A stretch of 64,000 nt of DNA from [Flexibacter] sp. ATCC 35208 (GTDB lineage: Bacteria > Bacteroidota > Bacteroidia > Chitinophagales > Chitinophagaceae): contig NZ_MTKN01000014.1 of the NCBI RefSeq assembly GCF_001975825.1, forward strand, positions 80,912-144,911, given 5' to 3'. Positions 43,774-52,212 of this stretch are shown here, one piece after another (the first letter of the stretch is position 1; every line of letters begins with the position of its first letter). A program made the position numbers and the translations under genes. Below the pieces are notes generated by a model, which did not search any database, was not told the DNA's origin, and saw only the letters and a program-made list of their open reading frames with translations.

Positions 43774-44220
43774 ATGTATGAGCGTAAAATACCGAAGGAC
43801 CTCGATTGCGGGATGGCCATGACGATGGAGATCATTGGCAATAAGTGGAAGCCTTGTTTGCTATATAGTATTTACAAGGGTATTAACCGGCCCGGGCAAT
43901 TGCAGCAGCAAAATCCAAAGGCATCCAGACAGGTGTTGAATCAGCAATTGAAAGAATTGGAGGCACATGGCATCATCCGGAAAGTGGTGTATGCACAGTT
44001 GCCTCCAAAGGTGGAATATTTTCTTACTGAATTGGGTGAGACATTGATTCCTGTATTGGAAGCAATGACTGCGTGGGGGAATTCTTTTATTGTAAAGGAG
44101 GAGGTATTTCCTGCCGTAGAGGAGGAAATATTGCCTACTGTAGAGGAGGAAATATTACCTATTGTAGAGCAAGAAATTTTGCCTATTGTAAAGGAGGAAA
44201 TATTGCCGGTTCGCCCTTAG
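43774..44220 (+). CDS. HxlR family regulator with an expanded C-terminal repeat tail
   Basis: 148 residues from ATG 43774; an earlier GTG overlaps the -7 box. The normal HxlR part covers about 105 residues: CGMAMTMEIIGNKWKPCLLY, SRQVLNQQLKELEAHGIIRK and PPKVEYFLTELGETLIPVLE. The last 40 residues are five copies of V(E/K)(E/Q)E(I/V)(L/F)P(T/I/A), which the family does not have. The end overlaps the convergent YciI-like gene by 38 bp. It probably regulates the divergent MBL gene through the palindrome at 43715. Confidence 0.92.
   Translation: MYERKIPKDLDCGMAMTMEIIGNKWKPCLLYSIYKGINRPGQLQQQNPKASRQVLNQQLKELEAHGIIRKVVYAQLPPKVEYFLTELGETLIPVLEAMTAWGNSFIVKEEVFPAVEEEILPTVEEEILPIVEQEILPIVKEEILPVRP
44092..44211 (+). 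repeat. Five in-frame 24-bp repeats at the end of the HxlR gene
   Basis: Units begin at 44092, 44116, 44140, 44164 and 44188 and follow GTAGAGGAGGAAATATTGCC plus four bases. They encode acidic eight-residue steps (VEEEILPT, VEEEILPI, VEQEILPI, VKEEILPV). Confidence 0.93.
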
Positions 44221-44629
44221 GGATTTCCCTGATTTCCACGCTACCTCCGTATTTTAATATTGGACAGGATTGGGCCAGTATTGTTGCCTCATCTATATTT
44301 TCTGCACGTAGCAGGATGCTACTTACCTGTTTCAGGTTTTCTATTGTTGCTTGTTGGGTGGTCACGTTACTATCTTCAGGATGGGCGGGATTCTTCGTCT
44401 CTGCCTGTTGAGCAATCACTTTACTTTCTCCCGGATAGGCAAAGCTGGTGATGTAATGACCGGATGCTTTCCAGTCTGCAATGGCTTTTTCCCATTGGGG
44501 ATTGACAGCTTTGGCTTGTTCTGTAGTGTAAGTAAGTGGTACTTTAACGAGTACGACAAAAGCTTTCATGTGTTGTGTGTTTTTTGCGGTGCCGGCAAAG
44601 AGCAGCAATGCGATGAGTAAATGTTTCAT
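44183..44629 (-). CDS. Secreted YciI-like protein with an internal duplication
   Basis: 148 residues from MKHLLIALLLFAGTA (signal peptide). The YciI-like part includes MKAFVVLVKVPLTYTTEQAK, NPQWEKAIADWKASGHYIT and ILLRAENIDEATILAQSCPI followed by GGSVEIREIP. A 17-residue block (ESKVIAQQAETKNPAHP then EDSNVTTQQATIENLKQ) is duplicated in the middle. The last ten residues are encoded by the antisense of the HxlR repeat tail. YciI-like ferredoxin-fold proteins have few known activities; a secreted one is odd. Confidence 0.78.
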   Translation of the reverse strand: MKHLLIALLLFAGTAKNTQHMKAFVVLVKVPLTYTTEQAKAVNPQWEKAIADWKASGHYITSFAYPGESKVIAQQAETKNPAHPEDSNVTTQQATIENLKQVSSILLRAENIDEATILAQSCPILKYGGSVEIREIPKGEPAIFPPLQ

Positions 44630-44657
44630 GTAGCAAAGATGCGCTGGTATCACGCCG

Positions 44658-45096
44658 GGAAATAGTAAAAAATCATTGATTTTACCATTGAGGTAAATGA
44701 TTCGCTATTGTCATCTCTGGAAATAGTAAAAATCATTGATTTTACCATTGAGGTAAATCATTCGCTATTATCATCTCTGGAAATAGTAAAAAATCATTGA
44801 TTTTACCATTGAGGTAAATGATTCGCTATTGTCATCTCTGGAAATAGTAAAAATCATTGATTTTACCATTGAGGTAAATCATTCGCTGTTACCATCTCTG
44901 GGAATAGTAAAAAATCATTGATTTTACCATTGAGGTAAATCATTCGCTGTTATCATATCTGGGAATAGTAAAAAATCATTGATTTTACCATTGAGGTAAA
45001 TGATTCGCTGTTATCATATATGGGAATAGTAAAAATCATTGATTTTACCATTGAGGTAAATCATTCGCTGTTACCATCTCTGGGAAATAGTAAAAT
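44658..45096. repeat. 60/61-bp tandem repeat array, seven units
   Basis: Units begin at 44658, 44719, 44779, 44840, 44900, 44961 and 45022 and end at the AraC stop. Each contains GATTTTACCATTGAGGTAAA, whose TTACCATTGAGG is exactly the complement of the AraC gene's last codons and stop (45097-45108). Inverted bits (TTTACC/GGTAAA) give each unit a small hairpin. No spacers, so not CRISPR. The array fills the whole gap between the YciI and AraC genes. Confidence 0.94.
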
Positions 45097-45897
45097 TTAC
45101 CATTGAGGAGGTGTATTGAAAAAGCTGGATGGCGTGAGACCGGTGAATTGTTTGAAGGCTTTGTTGAAGTGTGCCTGGTCAAAGTAGCCGGCTTCGAGAG
45201 CAAGGTGGGTGAAGTCTTTAGAGGGATAGTTTTTAACGATGGATTGCATACGTACGAGGCTTGCAAATTGTTTTGGCGTAGTGCCGATCACTTTTCTGAA
45301 ACGTTTTTCAAATGCATCCTGACTAATATAAAGGGAGGAGGCGAGTTGAGTGATATTTAAATTGCCCTGTTGTTCTTTGATTGCATTAGTAGCTGCTAAT
45401 ATTAACTGATCGGGTGTGCGGTGTTTGAGTTGTTGTAGTAGGAAATTTTCTACGATGCCGATGTAGTCAGTGCCTTCGCTCAGTTGATCTTCTAAGAAGG
45501 AAATGTCTACCAGGTTATCCAGTGAGATACTTTCATTGAAGAATTCATGTGCAGGGATGTCGAAGAAAGCATTGAGCCCTCCTTCTTTGAATAATATCAG
45601 CAGGTTGGAAGTGCCGGCATGATATTGAATGAGGCGGGGTGTTTTTCTCAGACCTGAGAGCGAGTAAGTAGGCAGTGATTCATTTTGGGAAGAGATATTG
45701 CCTTTTAACCGCAGTGCCAATACAGGTACGATGCCCGGTAATACCCTATTGACAATGAGTGCCTCGCTATCGATGATGCGGTAGCCATCGATGTAGGTTT
45801 GTAGAGAAGGGGACGGTATGTAGTTGTGAATTTTGATACTGAAAGGTAAAATATTTTTCAGATTTTTTGTAGTAGCACAGCAATAATAAGCAAACAA
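45097..45897 (-). CDS. AraC family transcriptional regulator
   Basis: 266 residues. A sensor domain (PSLQTYIDGYRIIDSEALIV, PGIVPVLALRLKG) is followed by a DUF6597-like middle and HTHs: NITQLASSLYISQDAFEKRF and HLALEAGYFDQAHFNKAFKQ then FTGLTPSSFF. This layout is common for Bacteroidota regulators next to transport or oxidoreductase genes. It lies between the large repeat array and the outer-membrane barrel gene. The last 12 bp are the seed of the repeat unit downstream. Confidence 0.92.
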   Translation of the reverse strand: MFAYYCCATTKNLKNILPFSIKIHNYIPSPSLQTYIDGYRIIDSEALIVNRVLPGIVPVLALRLKGNISSQNESLPTYSLSGLRKTPRLIQYHAGTSNLLILFKEGGLNAFFDIPAHEFFNESISLDNLVDISFLEDQLSEGTDYIGIVENFLLQQLKHRTPDQLILAATNAIKEQQGNLNITQLASSLYISQDAFEKRFRKVIGTTPKQFASLVRMQSIVKNYPSKDFTHLALEAGYFDQAHFNKAFKQFTGLTPSSFFNTPPQW

Positions 45898-45961
45898 TGA
45901 AAACCCATTTCATACCTGCAACTTATTGGGGCGATAGCAGGCGTGGCATTAAAGTTTGAGT

Positions 45962-45994
45962 AAAAAAGACGTGCTTATTGCGCACGTCTTTTTT
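45962..45994 (-). terminator. Intrinsic terminator overlapping the end of the barrel gene
   Basis: AAAAAAGACGTGC (45962-45974) and GCACGTCTTTTTT (45982-45994) form a 13-bp stem; the loop carries the barrel gene's stop codon. The minus-strand transcript ends in a U run. Confidence 0.9.
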
Positions 45995-48317
45995 CTTCTT
46001 CACTTGCGGTGTTTCTGTTTCTGGCGGCTTTGATGTCTTTGCCCAGGCGGAAGGAGAAACTCAATGTAGCCAGTCTCGATTCATTCTTATGATAGAAGGT
46101 ACTTTGCTGATCAAGATAATTGATGCTTACCCGGTAAGTGAATGCATTGAAAATATCATTGGCGGTGAGGCGGAGGGTACCTTTACCTTTCAGCACATTT
46201 GCTTTTACACCCAGGTCTACTTCGCTCAACACCTTACTGCGATAGATATTCTGGATACCGGGGCCAATGTATTGAGCTGTTACTTCAGCAGCGATGCCAT
46301 TCTTTTTATCGATGGTGAAAGTTTGATTCAACCGGCCATCGTAAGAGAACATTTTGATGTTGTAGTGCCCCTGCAGGTAAGCAGATTTTTCCTGTGTGAA
46401 GTAGCCACCTGCTTCTGCATTTATATCCCACCAGCTGGCCGGATGGAAGGCGGCTGAAATACGCAGACCGCTATTGATACTTGCACCCAGGTTTTGGTGG
46501 GTGATGTAGTAGGTCTTGGTAGCGTTGTCCTGTACCGTCACGTTGGTGAATATATTGCTGGTAGAAGTATAGTTCGCAGTAAGGGTGTAGTTTTCTTTGT
46601 AGGTGTAGGCCAATTCAATATTGTGCGTAAAGGCAGGCTGCAGGGCAGGATTGCCTACATAGTAATTGTACGGAGATGAATAATGTCTGGCTGGATTCAT
46701 GCGTGCGTATTCAGGTCTGTCTATACGGTAGCTGTAAGTGAGCTGGAATTGGTTGTATTGTAAGTATAGTGTGGGGAAAAGTTTGAAGTAGCTACGTTTG
46801 TTTAAAGAATCAAGAGTGATGGAGTAGCCACGGGTGTTGGTGTATTCAGCTCTTAAGCCACCTTGTACAGTTAGTTTGTTGAAAGTGCCGGAGATACTGG
46901 TGTATAGTGCAGAAGTATTTTCTGTGTACCTGAAATGATTGCTTTTGTCTGGCATGAGTACATCGCTTTCGATGAAGGAGAATTTATTGTCGCTTTCGAT
47001 GCTGCTATATTTGAAACCGGAGGTAAGGTTCCATTTATTGAGTGTGTAGACGTAATCTGCTTTGCCGGAGAGAATGTTGATGTGTTGTGTAGTCGGTGTA
47101 TAAATGCGGTAATCATTATCGGAGTTTACATGTGCATAACTGCTGGTGGCGTATGGTGCGTAATCCAGATCTACATTAAAACTACGTTTACCACTATCCA
47201 TTTTCAGGCTGTAGTTGATATTGTAGGTATAGCCACTGCCATATTTTTTATCGGTAGAGTTGGTTTGCAGGGTAGAGTCAAGGGTAGATTTGTCAGCACT
47301 GTATATGTTGGTTGGGATGTTCGCCTCGTTTTGTCCAGCGCGGTTATTGCCGGTGACGAGCACACCCAGTATCTGGTTATCAGTAAGTTGGTAATCAACA
47401 CCGAGGCGGTAGTTGTGACTATTGGATGCCAGGATAGTGTGGTCGTTGGTTGCCCAGTAAGAATCGCCAAAATTGATATAGGTTCTGTTATCCATGTAGG
47501 TATGTTTATGGCCGTAACCATAGTTGCCATAGATATTCACTTTATCCTGGCGGTAGTTGAAAGTGGCGCTACCATTGTAGGAGCCGTATATACCTTGTAT
47601 ATAGTTGCCATTGAGAGCGAGGTTGATGCCTTGTTTCTTTACTTTTTTGGTGACAATATTGATGATAGATCCACCCTGCGCTTCGAAGCTGGCGGGGGGA
47701 TTGGTAAGGACTTCGATTTTGGTGATCGTAGAAGAAGGAAGGCCCTGCAGGTAATTCACCAGGTCATCGCCGGAGAGGTGGAGCGGTTTGCCATCCATGT
47801 ATACCTGCACGTTTTTGCGGTAAGCGGAGATGGAATTGTCAGAGTTGACAGTAACCCCGGGGGCTTTAGTCAGGGCTTCCCAGGAGGTGCCACCGCTGGC
47901 GATGATACTGTTTTCCACATTGAAGACCACGCGATCTGTCTGCCGCTCGATGAGTGGTTTGGCAGCGGAGACGGTGATGCCTTGTAGTTGTTTTTGATCT
48001 GCCTGCAGGGTAATATGGATAGAATCGGCAGGGAGTTGCCATTCTTTTGTATAGGGTTGATAACCCATGGATGTGGCGGTAAGGGTGTATGGGGCATTGG
48101 AAATACCATTCGGACCTTTGATGCCTTTTATGTCTTTGAGTGTAAAATGGCCCAGGTCGGTGATGGCGGTGGTGATGTATTTGTTTAGCTGGCTGAGGGT
48201 AATGGTAACGCCATCGAGCTGGTGACCTTCGGCATCGGTGACAGTGCCAGTGATACTGGACTGGGCGATTGCAAAAATCGGCATAAAGGTCAGGAGGAGT
48301 ATGGAGATCATTTTCAT
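45975..48317 (-). CDS. Outer membrane beta-barrel protein, TonB-dependent receptor-like
   Basis: 780 residues with signal peptide (MKMISILLLTFMPIFAIA). An N-terminal carboxypeptidase-regulatory-like domain (SITGTVTDAEGHQLDGVTIT) is followed by a plug (WEALTKAPGVTVNSDNSISA, VQVYMDGKPLHLSGDDL, IEVLTNPPASFEAQGGSIIN) and a long C-terminal barrel of the OMP_b-brl_3 type. Such proteins move ligands or act as surface receptors. The gene is divergent from a histidine kinase/response regulator pair, a recurrent Bacteroidota arrangement, so expression is probably under that pair. No SusD partner is near. Confidence 0.92.
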   Translation of the reverse strand: MKMISILLLTFMPIFAIAQSSITGTVTDAEGHQLDGVTITLSQLNKYITTAITDLGHFTLKDIKGIKGPNGISNAPYTLTATSMGYQPYTKEWQLPADSIHITLQADQKQLQGITVSAAKPLIERQTDRVVFNVENSIIASGGTSWEALTKAPGVTVNSDNSISAYRKNVQVYMDGKPLHLSGDDLVNYLQGLPSSTITKIEVLTNPPASFEAQGGSIINIVTKKVKKQGINLALNGNYIQGIYGSYNGSATFNYRQDKVNIYGNYGYGHKHTYMDNRTYINFGDSYWATNDHTILASNSHNYRLGVDYQLTDNQILGVLVTGNNRAGQNEANIPTNIYSADKSTLDSTLQTNSTDKKYGSGYTYNINYSLKMDSGKRSFNVDLDYAPYATSSYAHVNSDNDYRIYTPTTQHINILSGKADYVYTLNKWNLTSGFKYSSIESDNKFSFIESDVLMPDKSNHFRYTENTSALYTSISGTFNKLTVQGGLRAEYTNTRGYSITLDSLNKRSYFKLFPTLYLQYNQFQLTYSYRIDRPEYARMNPARHYSSPYNYYVGNPALQPAFTHNIELAYTYKENYTLTANYTSTSNIFTNVTVQDNATKTYYITHQNLGASINSGLRISAAFHPASWWDINAEAGGYFTQEKSAYLQGHYNIKMFSYDGRLNQTFTIDKKNGIAAEVTAQYIGPGIQNIYRSKVLSEVDLGVKANVLKGKGTLRLTANDIFNAFTYRVSINYLDQQSTFYHKNESRLATLSFSFRLGKDIKAARNRNTASEEEKRRAQ

Positions 48318-48321
48318 GGAA

Positions 48322-48329
48322 CAAACGTA
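48322..48329 (-). promoter_or_regulatory. -7 box of the barrel-gene promoter
   Basis: TACGTTTG on the minus strand fits TAnnTTTG and ends 4 bp before the ATG at 48317. The GGTTAAA repeats begin near the matching -33 position. Confidence 0.6.
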
Positions 48330-48350
48330 CTCCGATGTGATATTAAGGCC

Positions 48351-48378
48351 GGTTAAACTAGGTTAAATAAGGTTAAAT
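48351..48378. promoter_or_regulatory. Three GGTTAAA direct repeats with exact 10-bp period
   Basis: GGTTAAAC (48351), GGTTAAAT (48361) and GGTTAAAT (48371) follow each other once per helical turn in the divergent promoter. OmpR-type regulators bind such repeats; the response regulator encoded at 49860 is the obvious candidate. Confidence 0.78.
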
Positions 48379-48415
48379 CGTATTTTCGGGATGGTAAAGT
48401 CCCCATCTTTGTAGC

Positions 48416-49870
48416 ATGAAATGGTTTTCTAAAAAATATGCATATCCTTTGGTGATAGTGGCGATGATCGTCAGTGTCATTTTGCAGGTGGCGTGGTTGA
48501 GTCAGTTGTACCGGTCGCAGGAGGTACAGGTGAAGCGTGAGCTGGATCAGGTGGTGAATAATGTGGTGAGGAGTAGTAATTTCCTGAGCTTATTGCCGGG
48601 GAATGAGGGGAATGACAACTTTCTGAGCTTTTTTCAGTCACCGGAGTGGTTGCAGTTTAAGGAGGCGTATAGCAGGATGAGGGGGCATAAGGTGATGAGC
48701 CGGTTTGATTCGGATTTGACGGGGGATAGTTCAATAGTAGATATCAGTATCAGGATACCGAATAAGAATTATGAGCGGAAGAAGCATAAGGTACAGCGCA
48801 TTTTTGAACATGGAGAAACGGAGGAAGAGCAGTTGGCTTTAGATTCGGTAGAGTATAACCGGTTGGATAGTTTGGTGGATCAGGAGTTGTTGAAGAATCA
48901 TCTTAGGGTGAAGTACTTTGTGGTAAAGTATGATTGGGAGACTGGGGCGATTTTAAATCATCATACGGCTGCGGAGATTCGGAAGGCGGATTATCATAGT
49001 GAGCCGTGTAGTTATAATATCCGGTTGTATAACAACTTTCAGTTGGTGGTGCCTTCATTGAGGGGGATTGTGTTTTACCAGATGCGGTATTATTTACTGT
49101 CTTCGTTTTTGATGTTGTTATTGACGGGGGCTGCGTTTTATTTTGTGTTTAGATTGTTGAAGCATCAGCATATATATGCGCAGGCGAGGATTGCATTTAC
49201 GAGCAATATGACGCATGAGTTGAAAACGCCGGTGGCAGTGATGGAGGCTGCGTTGGATGCAATTACGAGGTATCAGTTGACGGCGGATCCGGAGAAGTTG
49301 TTGCAATATATCAATATTAGTAAGACGGAGTTGCACCGGCTCAATATGATGATAGAAAAGGTGCTGAATTTAGATGAGGTGGATAGTGGGGAGACGCGTT
49401 TACGGTCGGAGTTGTATGATGTGCAGCAGGGGTTGGAGCAGGTGGTGACATCGATGCAGTTGCAGAATAAGTCAGCAGGTATACATTATCATCCTTCTGA
49501 GGAGCCTTGTTTTTTGGATGGGGATCCGGTGCATTTGACGAATGTGTTTTATAATCTGATAGATAATGCGCTGAAGTATGGGGGGAAGGATGTGCGGGTG
49601 GATGTGAGTTGTACGTGTACAGAGGAGCACATTGTAATCAGTGTGAAGGATAATGGGCCGGGGATATCTAAGATTTATCATGCAAGGATATTTGAGCGGT
49701 TTTTTAGGGTGCAGGATAACGTGGATGTGCATAATGTGAAAGGATCCGGGTTGGGTTTGAATTATGTAAAGCAGATAGTAGAGAGGCATGGAGGGAAGAT
49801 ACGTGTGGTGAGTGAGTTGGGGAAGGGGAGTGAATTTATCATAGAATTACCTGTTTATAATGAAGTATAA
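48416..49870 (+). CDS. Sensor histidine kinase
   Basis: 484 residues. Two transmembrane helices (LVIVAMIVSVILQVAWL, about 13-29, and YYLLSSFLMLLLTGAAFYFV, about 225-245) enclose a periplasmic sensor of about 195 residues. The kinase core shows NMTHELKTPVAVMEAALDAI with the phospho-His, NVFYNLIDNALKYGG, VKDNGPGISKIY and GSGLGLNYVKQIVE. It overlaps the response regulator gene by 11 bp. A CATCTTTG box lies 4 bp before the ATG. The coding strand is strongly G-rich and C-poor. Confidence 0.95.
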   Translation: MKWFSKKYAYPLVIVAMIVSVILQVAWLSQLYRSQEVQVKRELDQVVNNVVRSSNFLSLLPGNEGNDNFLSFFQSPEWLQFKEAYSRMRGHKVMSRFDSDLTGDSSIVDISIRIPNKNYERKKHKVQRIFEHGETEEEQLALDSVEYNRLDSLVDQELLKNHLRVKYFVVKYDWETGAILNHHTAAEIRKADYHSEPCSYNIRLYNNFQLVVPSLRGIVFYQMRYYLLSSFLMLLLTGAAFYFVFRLLKHQHIYAQARIAFTSNMTHELKTPVAVMEAALDAITRYQLTADPEKLLQYINISKTELHRLNMMIEKVLNLDEVDSGETRLRSELYDVQQGLEQVVTSMQLQNKSAGIHYHPSEEPCFLDGDPVHLTNVFYNLIDNALKYGGKDVRVDVSCTCTEEHIVISVKDNGPGISKIYHARIFERFFRVQDNVDVHNVKGSGLGLNYVKQIVERHGGKIRVVSELGKGSEFIIELPVYNEV

Positions 49871-50537
49871 AGTATTGTATGCAGAAGATGAGCTGACGTT
49901 GGCGCAAATCATTAGTGATGGTTTGGGGCAGAGTGGGTATGAGGTGGTGTTGGCGACGGATGGGAGCCAGGCGTTGGAATTATTCAGGAGTGCGCCGCCG
50001 GATATATGTGTGTTGGATGTGATGATGCCGGTGAAGGATGGGTATACATTGGCGGAGGATATCAGGAAGTTGGATGCGGGAGTGCCGATTATATTTTTGA
50101 GTGCGAAGTCATTGCCGGAAGATGTAATTAAGGGGTTTAAGAGTGGGGGAAATGATTATTTGCGGAAGCCGTTTAATATGGGGGAGTTGTTGATCCGGAT
50201 GGAGTCATTGTTGAGTAGATTCGGAGGGCGGCAGCAGGTTGAGTCTGTGTATGTGTTTGGTAGTTGTAAGTTGGATCCGGTAACGCAGGAGTTGGAGACA
50301 TCTGTGTCGAGGTATACGTTGTCTTATAAGGAGGCGGCGTTGTTGGAGTTGTTGTTGCAGCATAAGAATACGTTGGTGCCAAGGCAGGTGCCTTTGTTGA
50401 AGATATGGGGGGATGATACGTATTATAATGCGAGGAGTATGGATGTGTTTATGAGTCATTTGAGGAAGATGCTGAAGGGGGAGCCGGGGGTGCAGTTGAT
50501 GAGTATTAGAGGGGCGGGTTATAAGTTGATTGTTTAA
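49860..50537 (+). CDS. OmpR/PhoB-type response regulator
   Basis: 225 residues. The receiver domain has KVLYAEDELTLAQIISDGLG, the acceptor Asp in ICVLDVMMPVKDGY and IFLSAKSLPEDVIKGF. The C-terminal winged helix is of the Trans_reg_C type (SYKEAALLELLLQHKNTLVP, YYNARSMDVFMSHLRKML, SIRGAGYKLIV). It is coupled to the kinase by an 11-bp overlap. Its likely target is the divergent barrel gene through the 10-bp repeats at 48351. In 49921-49980 the coding strand has 30 G and 6 C. Confidence 0.95.
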   Translation: MKYKVLYAEDELTLAQIISDGLGQSGYEVVLATDGSQALELFRSAPPDICVLDVMMPVKDGYTLAEDIRKLDAGVPIIFLSAKSLPEDVIKGFKSGGNDYLRKPFNMGELLIRMESLLSRFGGRQQVESVYVFGSCKLDPVTQELETSVSRYTLSYKEAALLELLLQHKNTLVPRQVPLLKIWGDDTYYNARSMDVFMSHLRKMLKGEPGVQLMSIRGAGYKLIV

Positions 50538-50690
50538 AATTTTACTGGGAGAATTATTTTTATCCAATTAGTTTTTTAGGATTGAGTAGAAGAAAAAAAT
50601 ATTTGTTTATCCGTTAGTATTGTCCTTACCTTGCGTATAAGAAAGACGCAACCAGATTAACCATTGTTTCACTTTTTAGTGCCCAAATTT

Positions 50691-52211
50691 ATGGACAATA
50701 CCATTGTTATTTGTTCCAATCCTGAAATACGAAGTATATTAATTCCACTGCTTCAGAAGGTATTTCAAGTGTCATTGGAGATTGCAGAAGATTTATTTGA
50801 TACTCATTTGAAAGGACATATTGATCGGCTGAATAAGTCGATATGGTTTTTTATTGAGTGGCCTTATGTGGATAAGGTGTATAGGAGTAGTTATTATGCT
50901 CATTTTTCTTCGAAGAAGAGTGAGCATGGAAGGGATTGTATTCGGGTATCGCTATTTGAGGGGGAGATTGTAGCTGGGGATTTTAGGAGTAGTGAGGGGG
51001 TGAAGAGGATAACGGAGCAATATATGGGGTTTATGGTAGTGAGGCCGATCTTGCCGGGGATATTGGGCCGATCGGTGGTGGCGAAGGAGGCATTGAAGGT
51101 TTGTGATTTTGTGGCTTTGGAAGCGGAGTATCCGGTGTCTGTAAATGGGGTGAAGTTGGTGGCGAGGGGATTTTCGCATGCATCTCAGGATGCGGATATT
51201 AATACTTGTGCGGAGACTGCTTTGTGGACGGTGATGGAGCATTTGGGAGCTGTTCATAATGAGTATACTCCTTTGTTGCCTGCAGTACTTGTGAATGTTG
51301 TGAAGGATTATTCGCCGGAAAGGGAGCTGCCATCGGAGGGATTAAATGTAGAGCATATTTCATATGCATTGAAGAAATTCGGACCGGGGAGTAAAATATT
51401 TTGGAGGGAACAATTCAGGCATGAAGAATTCAAAAATATGCTTTCAACTTATGTAGCGAGTGGGTTGCCTATTATTATTGCATTACAAGGCGCATTTGGT
51501 GCACATGCGATCGTAGCTATTGGGCATGAAAAAACAACGAATGCCATGATAGATGCATTACCAGTAGTGAATGAAGTTGATCCTGCAAGTGTAGCAATAC
51601 TTGCACATAAGGGAATCCAGATCTTTGATAATGATGATATTACCAGAAGGTTTGTATTTATGGATGATAACAGGCCTGCATATCAACTGGCGTATTTAGA
51701 TGCTCCAACTGCTGAGTATTGGGAGGAACGATGGAAAAATAGTGAAATAACACACTTTATCGTTCCTTTTCATCCGGATATGCACCTTAAAGCAAAAGAA
51801 GCCAAAAGCAAATTTAAGACGATACTTTGCACGCCTGAGGTGAATATCGCACTGCATTCATCATTATTTATCCGGATGTTTTTAACATCCAGTGATTCAT
51901 TTAGAGATCATCTGGCAAGGGACCCCTCTATTCCAAAACCATCAAAGGATGCTTTGTTAAAGAAGGTTATGCCGAGCTTTATTTGGGTTGGAGAGTTATC
52001 GACCAAAGAATTGATAAAACAAAGAAAGGGAATAGGACTGTTTGTCTTTGATGCAACTGATCTGGATGCGTTATCATACACACATTCATTTATAGCCGGT
52101 CTGTTTCAGGATAGGTTTCTTTATATGGATTATCCAACCAGGCAAGTAAAGTATTTAGATAATTCGTTCACTACATTCAATATATTCACTAACAATTTAA
52201 ATGGTTTTTAA
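50691..52211 (+). CDS. Papain-like/C39-like cysteine peptidase-fold protein
   Basis: 506 residues from the ATG at 50691. The middle shows ADINTCAETALWTVMEHLGA with a candidate nucleophile Cys173 and GAFGAHAIVAIGHE with candidate His272, spaced as in papain-like C39 peptidases. A third residue may lie in VFMDDNRPAYQL. The first 160 residues are an unknown alpha/beta domain and the C-terminus is helical. There is no signal peptide, ABC domain or membrane helix, so this is not a bacteriocin exporter. It is followed after 1 bp by a 62-residue gene. Base composition changes sharply within the gene around 51350-51450. Confidence 0.72.
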   Translation: MDNTIVICSNPEIRSILIPLLQKVFQVSLEIAEDLFDTHLKGHIDRLNKSIWFFIEWPYVDKVYRSSYYAHFSSKKSEHGRDCIRVSLFEGEIVAGDFRSSEGVKRITEQYMGFMVVRPILPGILGRSVVAKEALKVCDFVALEAEYPVSVNGVKLVARGFSHASQDADINTCAETALWTVMEHLGAVHNEYTPLLPAVLVNVVKDYSPERELPSEGLNVEHISYALKKFGPGSKIFWREQFRHEEFKNMLSTYVASGLPIIIALQGAFGAHAIVAIGHEKTTNAMIDALPVVNEVDPASVAILAHKGIQIFDNDDITRRFVFMDDNRPAYQLAYLDAPTAEYWEERWKNSEITHFIVPFHPDMHLKAKEAKSKFKTILCTPEVNIALHSSLFIRMFLTSSDSFRDHLARDPSIPKPSKDALLKKVMPSFIWVGELSTKELIKQRKGIGLFVFDATDLDALSYTHSFIAGLFQDRFLYMDYPTRQVKYLDNSFTTFNIFTNNLNGF

Positions 52212-52212
52212 T

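Noticed and set aside
46935..47987. 350-codon + strand frame
   Set aside because: It is antisense to the outer-membrane barrel gene, which has a signal peptide and clear domains.
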